Assembly (NCBI GenBank): GCA_030411725.1
Contig: MU839838.1
Coordinates: forward strand, 1,240,001 to 1,304,000
Length of the DNA stretch: 64,000 nt
DNA from: Echria macrotheca
Taxonomy: Eukaryota; Ascomycota; Sordariomycetes; Sordariales; Schizotheciaceae
Reading direction: 5' to 3'
In this document: in pieces, positions 23,514-35,929 of the stretch
How positions within the stretch are numbered: the stretch's first letter is position 1
Layout of the letters: every line of letters starts with the position of its first letter
Notes under the pieces: generated by a model
What the model saw: only the letters and a program-made list of their open reading frames with translations
Told to the model about the DNA's origin: nothing
The model's database searches: none
Program-made: the position numbers and the translations under genes

Positions 23514-24276
23514 ACTCAGTAACGACAGCGATCGTAGGCGGTCTGGATGCTGCTTCTACCCCCGGCATCCTCGTGGCACTTGGTCCAATAATGATACCCT
23601 AGACAAGTTTTGGCGCCCATGATTTTTTGTTAGCTGTCTTGGTCGGACAAACCGGTACCAGTCCTCTTTCAACAGCGTTTTTCTCGTTATCGGGTCACTT
23701 CGACGGGGCCATCGAGGTAGAACAGTCGGACGAGGCAGCATGAACGGAAGAAGGGCCAAGGCATATTTTATCTCGCGAAGTTGAAGCGGGACGGCAGGAA
23801 AAGGGTGGAGGATGGCAGCATTGTCCAAAGGAAGGTGGTGGCCAGTGTATACGCTACCAGGACGATAATGGGAACATGCTTGTACGAGATTAGTGTTTTT
23901 GACGAATTTCAAGAGTTACCGCCTATTCGCTGCGTCCAGAGTGGCCGTGATGGGGCTTCGGTTGGGAGCGGCGTGTTTGGGGATCCGTGCACTCAGGGGT
24001 GAGTCGTTGCCAAGCACCGAGGTAAACAAACGACCCGGCAACGCACAGATGTCGCTCGACGAGACGAAAGTCAACGTCGGCAACTACTAATAGATTCAGC
24101 TTATAAGCAGTAATTCAGCCGTAGAGTTCGGATGGAGCGAGATAGCATGTCCGATATGTCCCTGAGCTTGAGATTTGGAACGAAAGTAGCCGTCGAGATG
24201 AAACCGGTAGGATGAGGAAATAGGGAATCATGGGTTAGCAGTTGGCGAGAGAGACACGAGATCAGAGCTGTGTGTG

Positions 24277-24321
24277 TTTTGGTTTTCTTTTCTTTTTTCT
24301 TTTTTCTTTTTTTTTTTTTTT
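24277..24321. repeat. Poly-T/T-rich tract
   Basis: About 45 nt almost entirely T with scattered C and G, including one run of 14 or more T. Low complexity. Confidence 0.9.
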
Positions 24322-25971
24322 GGAAATCATCCGCACATTGATAGATAGGCCGCGCTAGGAATGAGAAGTGTATTGGGCGCCTGAAGGGGGTGCTTTGAGG
24401 TGGTACCAGGCTGCCTCATGACGGGCTACTTCTGGGTGTTTATCAGGTTCCAATGTTGGATGTGGACACACGAGATTTTAGGTTCCAAAACATATGAGGG
24501 CAACAGACTGGAATTTCCGTCGGAGGAGTTTTATCGGAAATTCACGAGCGTGGAAGAAGAAATGAGGAGGATTTTATATATAATGGATATGAGTGGTTCT
24601 CAGCAGGAGCGTTTGACTAGGTATTTACTGGTTCCATTGCATGTGCTTGGGATCCGGGCGGCGTATGATTTGATGACGGCGAGACCTATCAGAGATAACC
24701 CGGTGTAAGACTGCCTCGGGATTATTGATTCAATCTTATAGCGGATGAGGAGTTAGGTCATTCTAGTTGTGGCCGTCGAGTTGGAAGACTCTAGCCGGAC
24801 TTGTGATATAGTTACCTAGGGACCTTTAACAACTGCAGTTGCCACCGCAACTACGCCTAGCAGTAGCAAACATTAACTTGGTACTGGGAACGACGGCAGT
24901 ATACAATGGGATATATACGCGTCCATTACTGGAGGAGATTATTCCTGATGATGACGACGGGACGTTTTTTTCTCACCGTGATCGCATCCGGAGAATGGCT
25001 GGGGAGGAGCCTGGACAGAGTCCGACAGACAGACCTTGATCTCTTCACTGAACCAGAGACTCCTAAATGCAGGACCCGGCCCGCGCGGTCCTGGCAAGGG
25101 GATGATTGCCGCTACGTAAGAGTACCAAACAATACACGGAGCACCAGGGACGAATGGCTGTCAAGGTATCGAAAATACCTCATCACGGAATTTAGTGGTT
25201 TTCTCGCTGCACACCACGCCGTGGGAGATAGATATTCTGCAATGGAGAGAGCTGATGGCAACGGGGGTGGTGGTGGTGGTACAAGGTGAAGGGTGAAGGT
25301 CGGGGAATGCCAAGCGGGGAGGAGCCGAGGAGGGAGGCCTCTCGGGTCCGCCACCAACAACAAATCACCGCGATCATGCAAGTCAGCAGCAGCAGCCAGC
25401 AGCGATACCAACGAATTTTGCTGGGACGAGGGCCAATTGGTCGCCCAGAAGAAGAAGACACGAAAAACAAAACTGGGGACGAATGGATTGCCGTGTTGGG
25501 AAATCCGACAAGTCCCTGGGTGGTTTGCTTTTCATGACATGGAGGATGGGCGGTAAGAAGGAGGGTCCAAGCTACCTTTACCTACCTTACCTTTGTCGCA
25601 GCTTTGGGGTAGCTCAGGGAGCTAGGTAAGCTAAGAGGTAATGCCGCTGCAGGAGTGTGGCGGTGTCTTTTTCTGCTGAATCAAACCCACAGTCAAGGTA
25701 CCTGTACCTACCGTACCGGCATTGCATCTATCTATTGCCGGTGATGATGGGCATGGTACGTAGGTAGGTAGGTATACATTGGCACGAGAGGAGCTGGGTC
25801 CTTCATCAGGACAAAGCTTCCCAAAGCGGCGGGTGGCGCACCCGGGATTTGAAAGGTGTTTTGGTTGGGTGATGGTTGGCCGGTTATAAGCGGCGGGCAT
25901 ATCGAGGAAGGAGGACACGACAAGAAAAGAAAGGAAGGAAGGAAGGGGGGGCCGAGCTTCGGTTTGCCGTC

Positions 25972-25991
25972 CACACACACACACACACACC
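25972..25991. repeat. (CA)n microsatellite
   Basis: Ten uninterrupted CA dinucleotides. Confidence 0.9.
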
Positions 25992-26776
25992 TTGTTATTC
26001 CCTGACAAAAGCTTAATCCGACCGTTTGTCGCAGATATCGCGGGTACCTGGTTGTTGTCCCGGCCGGTCAGGGGTCCAATTATGAGCGATTTTCCTGGCC
26101 GTGTTACTGCTCTACAGACTACGTACCTACGGTCCTTTGGCCGCCATTTCTTGCTGCGATACTACATACCCGCCAGCCAACCGGTTTTCGAGTGGCCTGT
26201 TTTTTTTCAGGGCGCAAACATGAAGTAATACACACCCCCCCTTTTTTTGGTTGGCATTCTTTGTTTGTACGCCCATAGCTTACATCTCCAGCTTCGTCAC
26301 CCGGACGAGACACCTCGTGTCGGGTGCTGTCTCGTGCAGCTGTTCCTCCTTGGTGTCTGCTCCCCAGTCTTGTCCTTCCGGTTCGATTGCACGCATTACC
26401 ACATGGGGGATGAGCGGTATGAAGGCGATAGCTCGTCTGGCCAGTCTTCTGACGGCTGGCTGGGGCCATGGGATACCTGGTTGAGTAATTCCAGCCGGAG
26501 ACTGGCGCGGTCCCTCGTGCTCATGCCGCCGCTTGTGATGAGGCAGTGCCCACGGTTCCATCGGGACTCCAAGGGGTGTGTCTGTATGTGTGTCGCGCCG
26601 ACCCTGACCAGCGGTAATATCAAAAAGGGACGGTTATCTTTCGTCGACTTGACGATATAAGCCGGCCGTTCTCCCTCTGGAATCTGATGTTCGCTCCCAT
26701 AACCTTTTACTCCTTTTCTCGCCCCGATATTTAGTTCGTGTTCATCAAATTTTGCGCCCATACCGGCGGCAGCAAG

Positions 26777-28158
26777 ATGGGCGAGAGGATGGACGAAAAG
26801 GAAAAGCGCCACGGCGGGATCAGCTGGCAGGACGACGTCGAGGCTGCCCGTGGTCGAGGTCCGGGTCCTATCCTGAGCCATACCCGCTCGCTGTCCATCC
26901 ACAGCGTGCGATCCAACTCGGGTGTCAATCCCTCGGCTGCTCTGCCCATTCAATATCGCACTGTGTAAGACTGCTCTTCCACAACTTGCGAGAATGCAAC
27001 TGATACAAACCCAACAGTTCGATTGATATCGACGACTACAAACGCAAGGGAGATGTCGCGAAAAAAGCCAAGGCCGCCACTGGTAGGCATTCTCTTTCTT
27101 TTGCAATAATACTTGTCCAAATCTAACAGACACAGACCTCGCCGACCTGGAATGGCACACCCTCCCGGCCGCCGACGTCCTCTCGCGCCTCAACACATCC
27201 CAGACGGCAGGCCTGTCCGTGGACCAGGTCAAGCGCCGAACAAACGAATACGGCCGAAACACACCCTCGCCGCCCGAGACACAGCTTGCCTGGCGTGTGC
27301 TGGGCTACTTCTTCAAGGGCTTCGGGTCGGTGCTGCTCGTCGGCTCCATCCTCGTCTTCATCGCGTGGAAGCCGCTGGGCCAGCCGCCGGCACCCGCCAA
27401 CCTCGCCCTGGCTATCGTCCTGCTGGCCGTGTTCTTCATCCAAGCTGCCTTCAACATGTGGCAGGACTGGTCTTCGTCGCGCGTCATGGCTTCCATCAAG
27501 AACATGATCCCCGATGAGTGCTTGGTTATCCGGGAAGGTGGCCAGCTCATCAAGATCGGCGCCGCCGATGTTGTCCCTGGTGATATCACCGTCATCAAGG
27601 CGGGAGATAAGGTCCCGGCTGATGTGCGGTTCTTGGTTGTCTCGAGCGATGCAAGATTTGATCGGTCCATACTGACTGGCGAATCCGTCCCTCTTGCGGC
27701 CGCCGTCGACTGCACCGACAAGAACTACCTCGAGACCAAGAACATGGGCCTGCAGGGCACCCACTGCTCATCGGGCACCTGCACGGGCATAGTCGTCGCG
27801 ACTGGCAACCACACCGTCTTTGGACGCATCGCGAAGCTGACCAACGAGCCGAAGAAGGGACTGACGACGCTGGAGCGCGAGGTGCTCAACTTCGTGTACG
27901 TCATCGTGTCCATCATGGCGACCATGATCGTCGTGGTCATCATCGTCTGGGCCGCCTGGCTGCGCAAGACCTACCCGGACTGGATCAACGTGCCGACGCT
28001 CATCGTCGACTGCGTGTCCGTCGCCGTGGCCTTCATCCCCGAGGGCCTGCCGATCGCCCTGACCGCGAGCCTGACCATCTGCGCCAACATGATGCGCAAG
28101 AACAAGGTGCTTTGCAAGAGCCTCAAGACGGTCGAGACGCTCGGCGCCGTGTCGGTCA

Positions 28159-28196
<38 letters not shown>

Positions 28197-30301
28197 ATGG
28201 TCGTGACCGACTGTGCGCTCGGCGGGCAGACTCAGATGTCGGCCGACGCCGCGCGGGACGTGCTGGTAGCTGAGCGTAACACGGCCGGTGGGCTCGCGGG
28301 CAACGCCGTCGACCAGCTGCGCGCCGTCGCGGGCCTGTGCAACGCCGGCGAATTCGATGCCGCTACTAAGCATCTCCCTGTCGCGTTGCAGCGCGTGCAT
28401 GGCGATGCTACCGACCAGGCTATTCTTCGGTTTGCTGAGAGTTTAGGGTCGGTCGCTGAGCTGAAACGCTGCTGGTCGACCAAGTTCAACCTGGCGTTCA
28501 ACAGCAAGAACAAGTTCATGATTCGGGTTTTGTCCATGGCACATCCCGATGGCCTGGGTGTGGCGCTGCCGGATACCACGGCGGCTATTTTTGAGCCCGG
28601 GGATTTGCATGTTTTTCCGTTCCATTGTTTAGTTGAGAAAAGGGGCTAACACAGCAAACAGCCTCCTGACCATCAAGGGCGCACCCGAGATCCTTCTTGA
28701 TCGCTGCACCAACTTCACCGGCTCGTCGGGCGTCGCCATGACCCTCAATGCGGCTGCACGGAACAAAATCGAACAGATCAAAAATGAATGGTCGGCCCAG
28801 GGGCGCCGTGTTCTGCTGCTGGCCCACAAGGTCATCTCCAAGACGTCGGTCAAGTCTGCCCCGTCGTCAGGCGCGTTCGAGAAGGAAATGCTGGAGCAGG
28901 CGAGGGCCGGACTGACCATCGTTGGGCTGGTGGCCATTGTTGATCCGCCTCGCGAGGAGATCCCCAGTGTCGTACGGACGCTGCGCGGCGCGGGTATTCG
29001 CTTCTTCATGGTACTAAGCCACCCCAAGATTTTGTCTGAGAGAATATGTGACTGAGTGAAGCAACCAGGTAACCGGCGACTTTGCCCTCACTGCCCAGGC
29101 CATCGCCCGCGAATGCGGCATCATCACGAACCCAACCCACGCCATCGCCACGGTTGCCTCTCTCGTCCGCGATCCCGAAGACAAAACAGTCGACAGCGAC
29201 CGCAGCCCATCCGAGGACCCCCCTCAAACCACCCGCTCCATGGTCCTCACCGGCCCGGACCTGCTGACACTCAACGACGCGCAGTGGGACCAGCTGGTAG
29301 CCAACTACACCGAGGTCGTCTTCTCGCGCACCACGCCCGAGCAAAAACTCGGCATCGTGCGCGAGCTCCAGGCGCGGGGGCACGTCGTCGGCATGACGGG
29401 CGACGGCGTCAACGACGCCCCGGCGCTGCGGGCGGCCGACATCGGCATCGCCGTCGGCGGGGGCAGCGACATCGCCATCGAGGCCGCCGACATGGTTCTG
29501 CTGGAGTCGTTCTCCGCCGTGGTCGAGGCGGTCCGGTACGGCAGGATGGTGTTTGACAACCTCAAGAAGACGATCGCCTATCTCCTGCCCGCCGGCAGCT
29601 TCAGCGAGTTCTGGCCGGTGCTGACGAACGTGGTCTTTGGCGTCCCGCAGATCCTGAGCAGTTTCCTGATGATTATTATCTGTTGCTTCACCGACTGCAT
29701 GGCGGCCACGGCGCTGGCGTATGAGTCCCCCGAGGCAGACGTGCTCTCGCGCCCGCCGCGCCGGCCGGGCGTGGACCGGCTCGTGGACTGGAAGCTGATT
29801 GTGCAGAGCTACGGGTTTGTGGGCATCATCGAGACAGTGTGCTCTTTCGCCATGTCGTACTGGTACCTCGAGCGGCAGGGGATTCCGTTTAGTGTTATCT
29901 GGTTCTCGTTTGGTGACCTGCCCGACTCGATCGACCCGGACTTTTACGCGCAGAAGCTCAACGAGGCGAGCTCGATTTATTTTGTCACGCTGGTGGTCAT
30001 GCAGTGGTTTAATCTGCTGGCCGTGCGCACGAGGAGGCTGTCCATCTTTCAACATCCGCCCGTGTTCAACAGGGCCACGCGGAATTATTATCTGCTGCCG
30101 GCGGTGCTGTTTGCACTTGTCATGGCCTTCTTCTGGCTGTATATCCCGGCGCTGCAGCCTACGCTGGGCACGACACAGGTTCCGGTTGAGCACTGGTTCT
30201 TGCCCATGGCATTTGGTCTCGGGATTTTGCTGTTGGATGAGGCGAGGAAGTTTGCGGTGCGGAAATGGCCCAAGGGGGTTGTTGCTAGGATTGCTTGGTA
30301 G
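26777..30301 (+). CDS. P-type ATPase, Na+/K+-ATPase alpha-like (P2C-type) cation pump
   Basis: Five exons (26777-26964, 27018-27082, 27130-28606, 28662-29010, 29069-30301) give 1103 residues. P2-type pumps hydrolyse ATP to move cations across the plasma or endomembranes. Landmarks are TGES (267-270, actuator), PEGLP in M4 (388-392), the phosphorylated aspartate D431 in CSDKTGTLT, KGAPE (nucleotide domain) and TGDGVNDAP from 803. The M5-M10 block (NLKKTIAYLLPAG..., YFVTLVVMQWFNLLAVRTRR) most resembles animal Na,K-ATPase alpha rather than ENA or Ca2+ pumps, so the transported ions are inferred. The start gives MGERMDEKEK and a polar cytoplasmic N-tail. The third intron only restores frame neatly with a GC donor (GCATGT at 28607) and CAG acceptor. 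Intron 2 has tandem acceptors 6 nt apart. A 461-codon antisense frame over exon 5 is a shadow. Confidence 0.93.
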
Positions 30302-30841
30302 GATTGCTTGGCAGTGATTGGGTGTCAGGAAGGTTATCAGAATGAAACTACAGTATAATAGGACGTCTTGTTCTCGACCGTCATTTACCACCTAGTGACC
30401 AGCCTAGTAAATATGACTTTATGCCATCAGGCATGGATCTGGCCCTCGTAACATGTCAGTTGAGTCCTCAATTCTTAAGCGGCATCTGGGGTTTTCCTGG
30501 CTTCACAGGTGGGACTCAAGCTTCATTCCGCGTTGAAGTCGTAACGTTATCGAAGAAAGCCTACCGGGCTAACAACGCATAGTGAACCATTTTGGAACTC
30601 TTGGTTAATGAGATATAGATTGAACGGGCCTCTAAGTCATTCAAAGTGATTTGTTCTCTGACTACGAAGCGAACTGCGCCGCAGACCTGGTATAATGTCT
30701 TTGGCTAAATACCCGCCTCCATACTCCGACTTACATGACGAGCCGCGGCAAGCGGGGGAAGAAATTGTATATACACAGGTACCGGCAACCAAACCAGTAG
30801 CAGGTCGAACCAGCTTGACAACATCACACGGCTCAGGAGGC
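30302..30841. other. Intergenic region ATPase / Thr-rich secreted protein
   Basis: About 540 bp. It contains an ATG at 30695 that is in frame with the next gene and could extend it by 49 codons. Otherwise nothing recognised. Confidence 0.45.
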
Positions 30842-31801
30842 ATGATGCTCCTCCCAACTCTCCTCTCCCTGCTGGCAACCGCCGCCGCCGTCCCAATGCC
30901 GCCCAACACCACCGCAGCCGACCCCTGGGTAGCACCGACATGGTGGGAGACGATATACACGACCGTACACCCCTCGGACCGGCTCTACATCGACACCCGA
31001 CCCGCCTGGGTCGGAATCCAGCCGACCACGACGGTAACAGCACCCTGCACGACCACCATCCGCCTCCCGCCGCCGATCCAATACAGCTTCGTCGTTTCGA
31101 CCATCGTAGCGACCGAGGGCGCCACCCCGATGCCGCGCTACCTCCGCAGGCCCGCGTACACCAACTACACCACCTTTACTGAGACAACATACACCGAGAC
31201 GGAATGCGCGACGACAGTCGTCAGGCTACACACCACGGCCGCGACAACAACCGAGACGGTCCAGGCCGTGCCCGTGGTGCAGACCAGCGTGCTGTGCACG
31301 TTTTCTACCACCTCTGTCGCTGTCGTCATCCCCTCTCAAAACAAGATAAAACAAATCCCACCTCCATCTCTGTCAGAGTCCGTACGGATATATGTATCAC
31401 CAACGACAACAACCAAAACAATATCCGACACGGCCACGACAAGTGTATACACCACCATCCCCAACGGTCCGCAGTGGGTGATAACGCACTGTATCAACCC
31501 CCTAGTGATCGTCTTCGAGACCGTCACGACCGTCACGATCGCGCGGCCGATGGGTACGAGCACGATCACGGATACGGCGGATTGTGTCTATCGCGGGTGG
31601 GTGACGCCGGCGCCGTCGACGGTTCTTGGGCCGGGCTTTGCGTGGTGGAATGAGTTGGCTGCTGTTGCTGTTGGTGTGTCTTTGGGGAGGCACCAAGAAG
31701 AGGTCACGCAGACGGAGTATTTTACTAGGTATGTGGGGGCGACGGAGTGGGTTGGGGGGAGTTGGGGGGCTAATGAGTATGTTACTGTTTGTGCACGGTG
31801 A
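30842..31801 (+). CDS. Thr-rich secreted protein, unknown function
   Basis: Single exon, 319 residues from the chosen ATG. The N-terminus MMLLPTLLSLLATAAAVPMP is a good signal peptide. The mature protein is rich in T, V and P, with many TTTV/TETTYTET patches likely to be O-glycosylated. No catalytic family was recognised, and there is no clear GPI signal at the C-terminus (ends YVTVCAR). An in-frame ATG at 30695 would add 49 residues with PPPY and turn the signal peptide into an internal anchor; I prefer the downstream start. Base use changes along the gene: C-rich at first, G/T-rich from about 31,550. It may be a cell-wall-associated protein (inference). Neighbours are other secreted proteins. 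Confidence 0.65.
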   Translation: MMLLPTLLSLLATAAAVPMPPNTTAADPWVAPTWWETIYTTVHPSDRLYIDTRPAWVGIQPTTTVTAPCTTTIRLPPPIQYSFVVSTIVATEGATPMPRYLRRPAYTNYTTFTETTYTETECATTVVRLHTTAATTTETVQAVPVVQTSVLCTFSTTSVAVVIPSQNKIKQIPPPSLSESVRIYVSPTTTTKTISDTATTSVYTTIPNGPQWVITHCINPLVIVFETVTTVTIARPMGTSTITDTADCVYRGWVTPAPSTVLGPGFAWWNELAAVAVGVSLGRHQEEVTQTEYFTRYVGATEWVGGSWGANEYVTVCAR

Positions 31802-32090
31802 TGTTATCATGTCTAGGGATGATCAGGGGTGATTGGGGATTAGTCTTGCAAAGTTGCAGTGGGTACCATATACCTATTCGCGAAAGCAGGCCATGACAAG
31901 GCTGGGCATTATGAGTCTGAATGGGTATACATCATACCAGGATGATTCAAGGCCGTTCCCTAAGAGCATGATCATCTAAAATGAGAAGGATGAACAGTGA
32001 AGTTTATTAGGTTCGAATATCTATGCCCATCTATCCATCTCATCTTCCCCATATGCGTTCCCGACGAGACAAGATGTTTATAAAGGGGAT

Positions 32091-32720
32091 CTACGAGGGG
32101 GGAGCAGGCCGCGTGCACACACCGCCCGTGTTCTTGTAGTAGTTGATGCTGTTGAACTCGACCTTGATGCTCTGGATCTCCCACTGGTGCTTGTGCTCGT
32201 CGAACACGCCCTCAAGGACAGTAATGCCGCGCACGGGCGAGGGCGTGCCGCCGGGGACCTTGGTGAAGGTGGCGGACCAGATGACGGTGATTTGCTCGCA
32301 GTTGTACGGGCCGACCTCGACCACGACGAGGGGAATGTTGTCGGGCTGTCATATATTAGACATGCCAATGCAAAAGGCAAGACGAAAAAGAAGGAAAAAA
32401 AAACATACAGTCGTCGACTCGTACCCCACAAAGGCCGTCTTGTTGGGGAAGATGGGGAAACCCGTCGGCAGGCCGGCAACCGTGTTGATGCTGTCCGAGT
32501 AGTCGAAGAAGCCGTTGTCGGCGATCAGGTTGGCCTTGTCGGGCGTCCAGTTCGTCAGGATGGACTTGTAGGCGGCCACGAGAAAATCAACGTCGGGCTT
32601 CTTGAGGCACTTCTTCGGGCCCGGCGGCGGCGGGGGAGGAGGAGGACCGCGGCGCTCGACGGCACCGGTGGCTGCGGCGGAGGCGCCGATGGCGAGGGCG
32701 AGGAGGCTGAAGAAGCGCAT
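32091..32720 (-). CDS. Secreted NTF2-like domain protein
   Basis: Two exons (32720-32409, 32345-32091) give 188 residues. The signal peptide MRFFSLLALAIGASAAATGA is followed by a dibasic ERR site and a run of eight prolines. The remaining 150 residues look like the NTF2-like cone fold: a helical CLKKPDVDFLVAAYKSILT segment, FFDYSDSIN, then beta strands ending YNCEQITVIWSATF, GITVLEGVF and WEIQSIKVEFNSI. Such secreted NTF2-like proteins are common in plant-associated and saprotrophic ascomycetes; their function is unknown. Three cysteines are visible (KKC, NC, VC). The intron (GTATGT...CAG, 63 nt) is well formed. The gene sits between a Thr-rich secreted protein and an AA9 enzyme. Confidence 0.85.
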
Positions 32721-33681
32721 TTTGTTTTTTTTGGGGGGATGATGATTAAGGAATTATTCTAGAGTAAGTTTGGATGATGGTGTAAAAACGAGTGACTGGG
32801 CCTGGATAGAAAGACCGGAATGGGATGCGATTCAAGATTGTTTGTTGGAAGATGGCGGACGGGAACGACCTATATACCTAGGTGCATCCAGAGCCGTGCT
32901 GTCCCGGTCCGCCATGTCAGGTTGCACAAACAAAATATTTAATCAAATGCATTGCTGCGTGCCTGCATGGGCGGGCGTCTGCCACGTGGGTGCGTGCCTG
33001 GGTGAGAGAATGATACGAAGCGCGTGTGCCAATATTTACCAAACCGAGGCGTCGTGCGGCGCCCCATTCGGCTTGCGCGGGCGCTGCTGAGAGAGCAAAC
33101 ACCATGCAATAGCTTGGCACGGCTGGCGACGCCCATACCCCTTTTTGGTAATGGGCGTCGACATTTTTGTCTCTCTCCTTGTTGCGGCTGAATTCCGCTG
33201 TTAGTAAACCGCCTAGGTCTGGACACGCGTATATGGACGGGGCCTGGACCCCTATTTTTTTTTATTACCTGGTTAGTGAAACTGAGACAAAAAGCTGATT
33301 AATGGGCGTCCAATTGCCGGCGCGTCGTCGCGCCCCCCGTTGGCTTGCATTTCAGCCTCAGCCGCGCTCGACGATGACTTCTTACTGGCCGCCTCCGGCA
33401 CACGGGACCGACCCGGCGGGCACAAAGGTTTGTTTTGACCGACATGTGCATGGACCGGACACACGGACACCGCATTGGGAGCCGCTTGCGCTGAGTAAGG
33501 GCGGCCGAATGGGATATGTCATCATCACTCATGAGTAACTGGAACTTGGAATTGTGAAGAAACATCCAGAGTTTGGGTCAGGCAAAAGATGCTATGCAAC
33601 AAGGCTATTTACAAGAATTGAACTCCTCTCCTCTCTCGTCTCTCCTCATCACGATATGGTCTTTTTCAAACACTTGAGTGT
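32721..33681. other. Intergenic region NTF2-like gene / AA9 gene
   Basis: About 960 bp. TATATA at 32871-32876 may belong to the NTF2-like gene promoter, 150 bp upstream of its start. The rest holds the AA9 3' UTR. No gene seen. Confidence 0.5.
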
Positions 33682-34470
33682 CTAGCAGGTGAAGACGCTG
33701 GGTCCGGGGACTTTGTAGCTGGTGACGACGGGCCAGTAGATGTTGATCTTGACGCCGGGGTCGGATCCCTATTGTCACCTGTCAGCTTACCTTGCCTTTC
33801 TTCAAGAACCAACGGACGAAATATTGGCGGATGACTAGGTACATACCGAGTAAGCACCGGGGAAGCTGACGGTCGAGGGCGTCTTGGACCCAGTCCCGCC
33901 GACAATGTTGAGCTGGGCGCACTCCATGTAGAACTGGGCACCGGGGTAGTTGCCGGCGCCGTGCAGGGCGATCATCTCGGCGCGCAGCAGGTACTGGCCC
34001 GGCGCGATGCACGACGGGATGCGGATCGAGTGGCGGCCCTGGCCGTTGATGACCTTCTCGGTGCCCCAGACGCCGTTGGCCAGACCGTCCTCCTGGATCT
34101 TGAACCAGCCGCCACCGACGCCCGAGTCGGTGGTGGCGTCGTTGACCTTCTTCAGGTAGGCGATGGTCGGCCCCTTGTGGCTGCTGTCCATGACGTCGTT
34201 GGGCGACGAGCCCGTGGTCGACAGCATGTACCGCCAGATGGCCGTCACGTTCTGGCCCGCCTGCACCGTGATCACCTTGGACGAGGGCGACGTCGGGTTC
34301 GGCGAGCCGTTGCACGCCACCGAGTTGGACGTCACGTCCTCGATCGGGCCGTTGTACTGCGGCACGCGCACGCCGCCGCCCACGCCGTGGTTGACCCCGT
34401 CAACCTCGAGGGAGGAGAAGATGGTGTGTGCGCTGGCGGCGCCGGCGAGGGCGAGGAGCTGCAACTTCAT
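33682..34470 (-). CDS. AA9 lytic polysaccharide monooxygenase (GH61 type), single domain
   Basis: Two exons (34470-33847, 33768-33682) give 236 residues. AA9 enzymes are secreted copper monooxygenases that oxidatively cleave cellulose. The 14-residue signal MKLQLLALAGAASA leaves His15 as the mature N-terminal copper ligand. The second ligand is H98 in DSSHKGPT and the axial tyrosine is Y181 in GAQFYMEC; the second-sphere H170 and Q179 are also present. Cysteines C53 and C184 fit the conserved disulfide. It closely resembles the Thielavia terrestris enzyme I remember as GH61E. There is no cellulose-binding module: the protein ends right after the catalytic domain (VPGPSVFTC). The intron is 78 nt. 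Confidence 0.97.
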
Positions 34471-35929
34471 CTTGGCTGTGAGGAAGGAGACGTGGTGTCG
34501 AGGATGGATGGTGTCTACGCCTCTGGAGATGTCGTCTGGCTCTCATCTTTATAACCATCGATTTTTTATGTTCGTCTGTCTGTAGGTCAGTCCGGTACCA
34601 TTGCCAACGTCGTTGTCGCATTGCTGCCCGTTGGTTCCCCCAAATCAGGAAATCAAATCTCAATGCTACGGGTGTTGATGGACCCCCGGAGCGTCATCGT
34701 CCGCGGCATATAGTGTCTTCCCCACCATTCGGGTAGCCCTACCGACAACACCGCAAGCGGCCAGACAAAGTTCATCGCTCACGCGGGCGAGCCAAGAGTC
34801 TGGGACTGGCTTCAATCTCGGCTCCGTGGTGTGTCCCGGTTTTTGTGCTCGTCTCTTTGGCAACTACCGTGACTGTGAGTGCTGGTTCCGCATCCCGCAT
34901 TCTCGCTTCCTGGTTTGGTGTTTCGGAATATTCTGGATTGCGGGGGGAGATGATGTCCTTCATCACTTACTCGACCTGTCCATATCTAAAGAAGACCACT
35001 TGGGATTTCTCGGCGTCTTGTCCGCTGGGGTTTGACCGTCCAACAGTCGGACCTGCTACTGCGACGGAAGCCCCTCGGGGTCTCACCCCCCGCCGGCCGT
35101 GACGTCGCACCGGTCACGCGCTCCGCCGTCGCTCTAGGCAGGTTCCAGGTTCTGGGCATGTCGCATGCGGCGGGTTGGTCGGCTGCATCTTGGTCGGTTT
35201 TAGTTGGTGGGATTTGCCTCGGTTTTAGCGGTGCGGTCCGGCCAAGACTGAGATGGCGGGCTGTGATCTTCTTTCTTTTCTGCGTGCGTGGGGCTGGAGA
35301 TGGGTTGCATTCGTGAGGCCCAGGCAGAGAGTGCTTTCGAGCCGGAAGACAGGGTGTTGTTCCCGCCTGGTCTGGTGGGTTCCGTCATGGAACAATGAGT
35401 GGAGTTCTTGGGTTGTCGGGAGCTCCAGGACAGAGACTGGAATACACATGAAACAATACCTGTTTTATGTGTATATTCCAAGATAACACCTACATTGGGT
35501 ATGCGTCGGCATGGCTACTCAGGAGCGCGTCTTGGATACTGCGTTTGTGAAATGGATTCTCAATGGATAACAGGTAGTGAGCTTGCTTCGATTATCTCGT
35601 GTCGGTCAGTCTTGCGGCGTGTTTCCTCGTTTCCGTCTGCCTTTCTTTGTCGTGATCTTCACCGGCATCGACCGAGACCAACAAAGCAGGAACAATGCTA
35701 AACAATACATTGTAACCTGCTTGGTACCACAATGGTGATTATATTCACCGAACAAAGAGTTTGCGGCGGTCGTGACATGACGGTCTCGTAGATGTACCTA
35801 TTAAACAGGCACAGGTTCACCACAAGGACCGTCAATTCTCATCATCACTCATCGAGTCTCCACACCCTAGGTAACTCCCGCATATCCATCCTCTTTGATC
35901 TAGTTCATCCAGTCAAATCAGGAACCACA
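34471..35929. other. 1.46-kb divergent intergenic region
   Basis: Between the AA9 gene and the small acidic protein gene. The promoters of both must be here. No other coding frame supported. Confidence 0.5.
34548..34553 (-). promoter_or_regulatory. TATA box of the AA9 gene
   Basis: TATAAA on the minus strand, about 80 bp upstream of the ATG at 34470. Good position for a core promoter of an inducible gene. Confidence 0.6.

Larger units (their letters stand above)
23514..26776. other. 3.3-kb gene-free stretch
   Basis: No supported gene. It contains a T-rich tract (24277-24321), CCTACC/TAGGTAGG runs (25,570-25,600 and 25,755-25,775), an AAGG run (25,924-25,946) and a CA microsatellite (25972-25991). 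A frame at 24400-24708 was considered and rejected. The last several hundred bases are presumably the promoter of the P-type ATPase. Confidence 0.5.

Noticed and set aside
24400..24708. 102-codon frame in the long gene-free stretch
   Set aside because: Product has a few plausible helices but no family match, no neighbours and no splice support.
26396..27262. 288-codon minus-strand frame upstream of the ATPase
   Set aside because: Overlaps the ATPase first exons and its promoter; no recognisable domain or splice signals.
29006..30391. 461-codon open frame on the minus strand over the P-type ATPase
   Set aside because: It is antisense to a well-supported conserved exon; its product is low-complexity (R, H, D, Q rich) as expected from reading GC-rich codons backwards.
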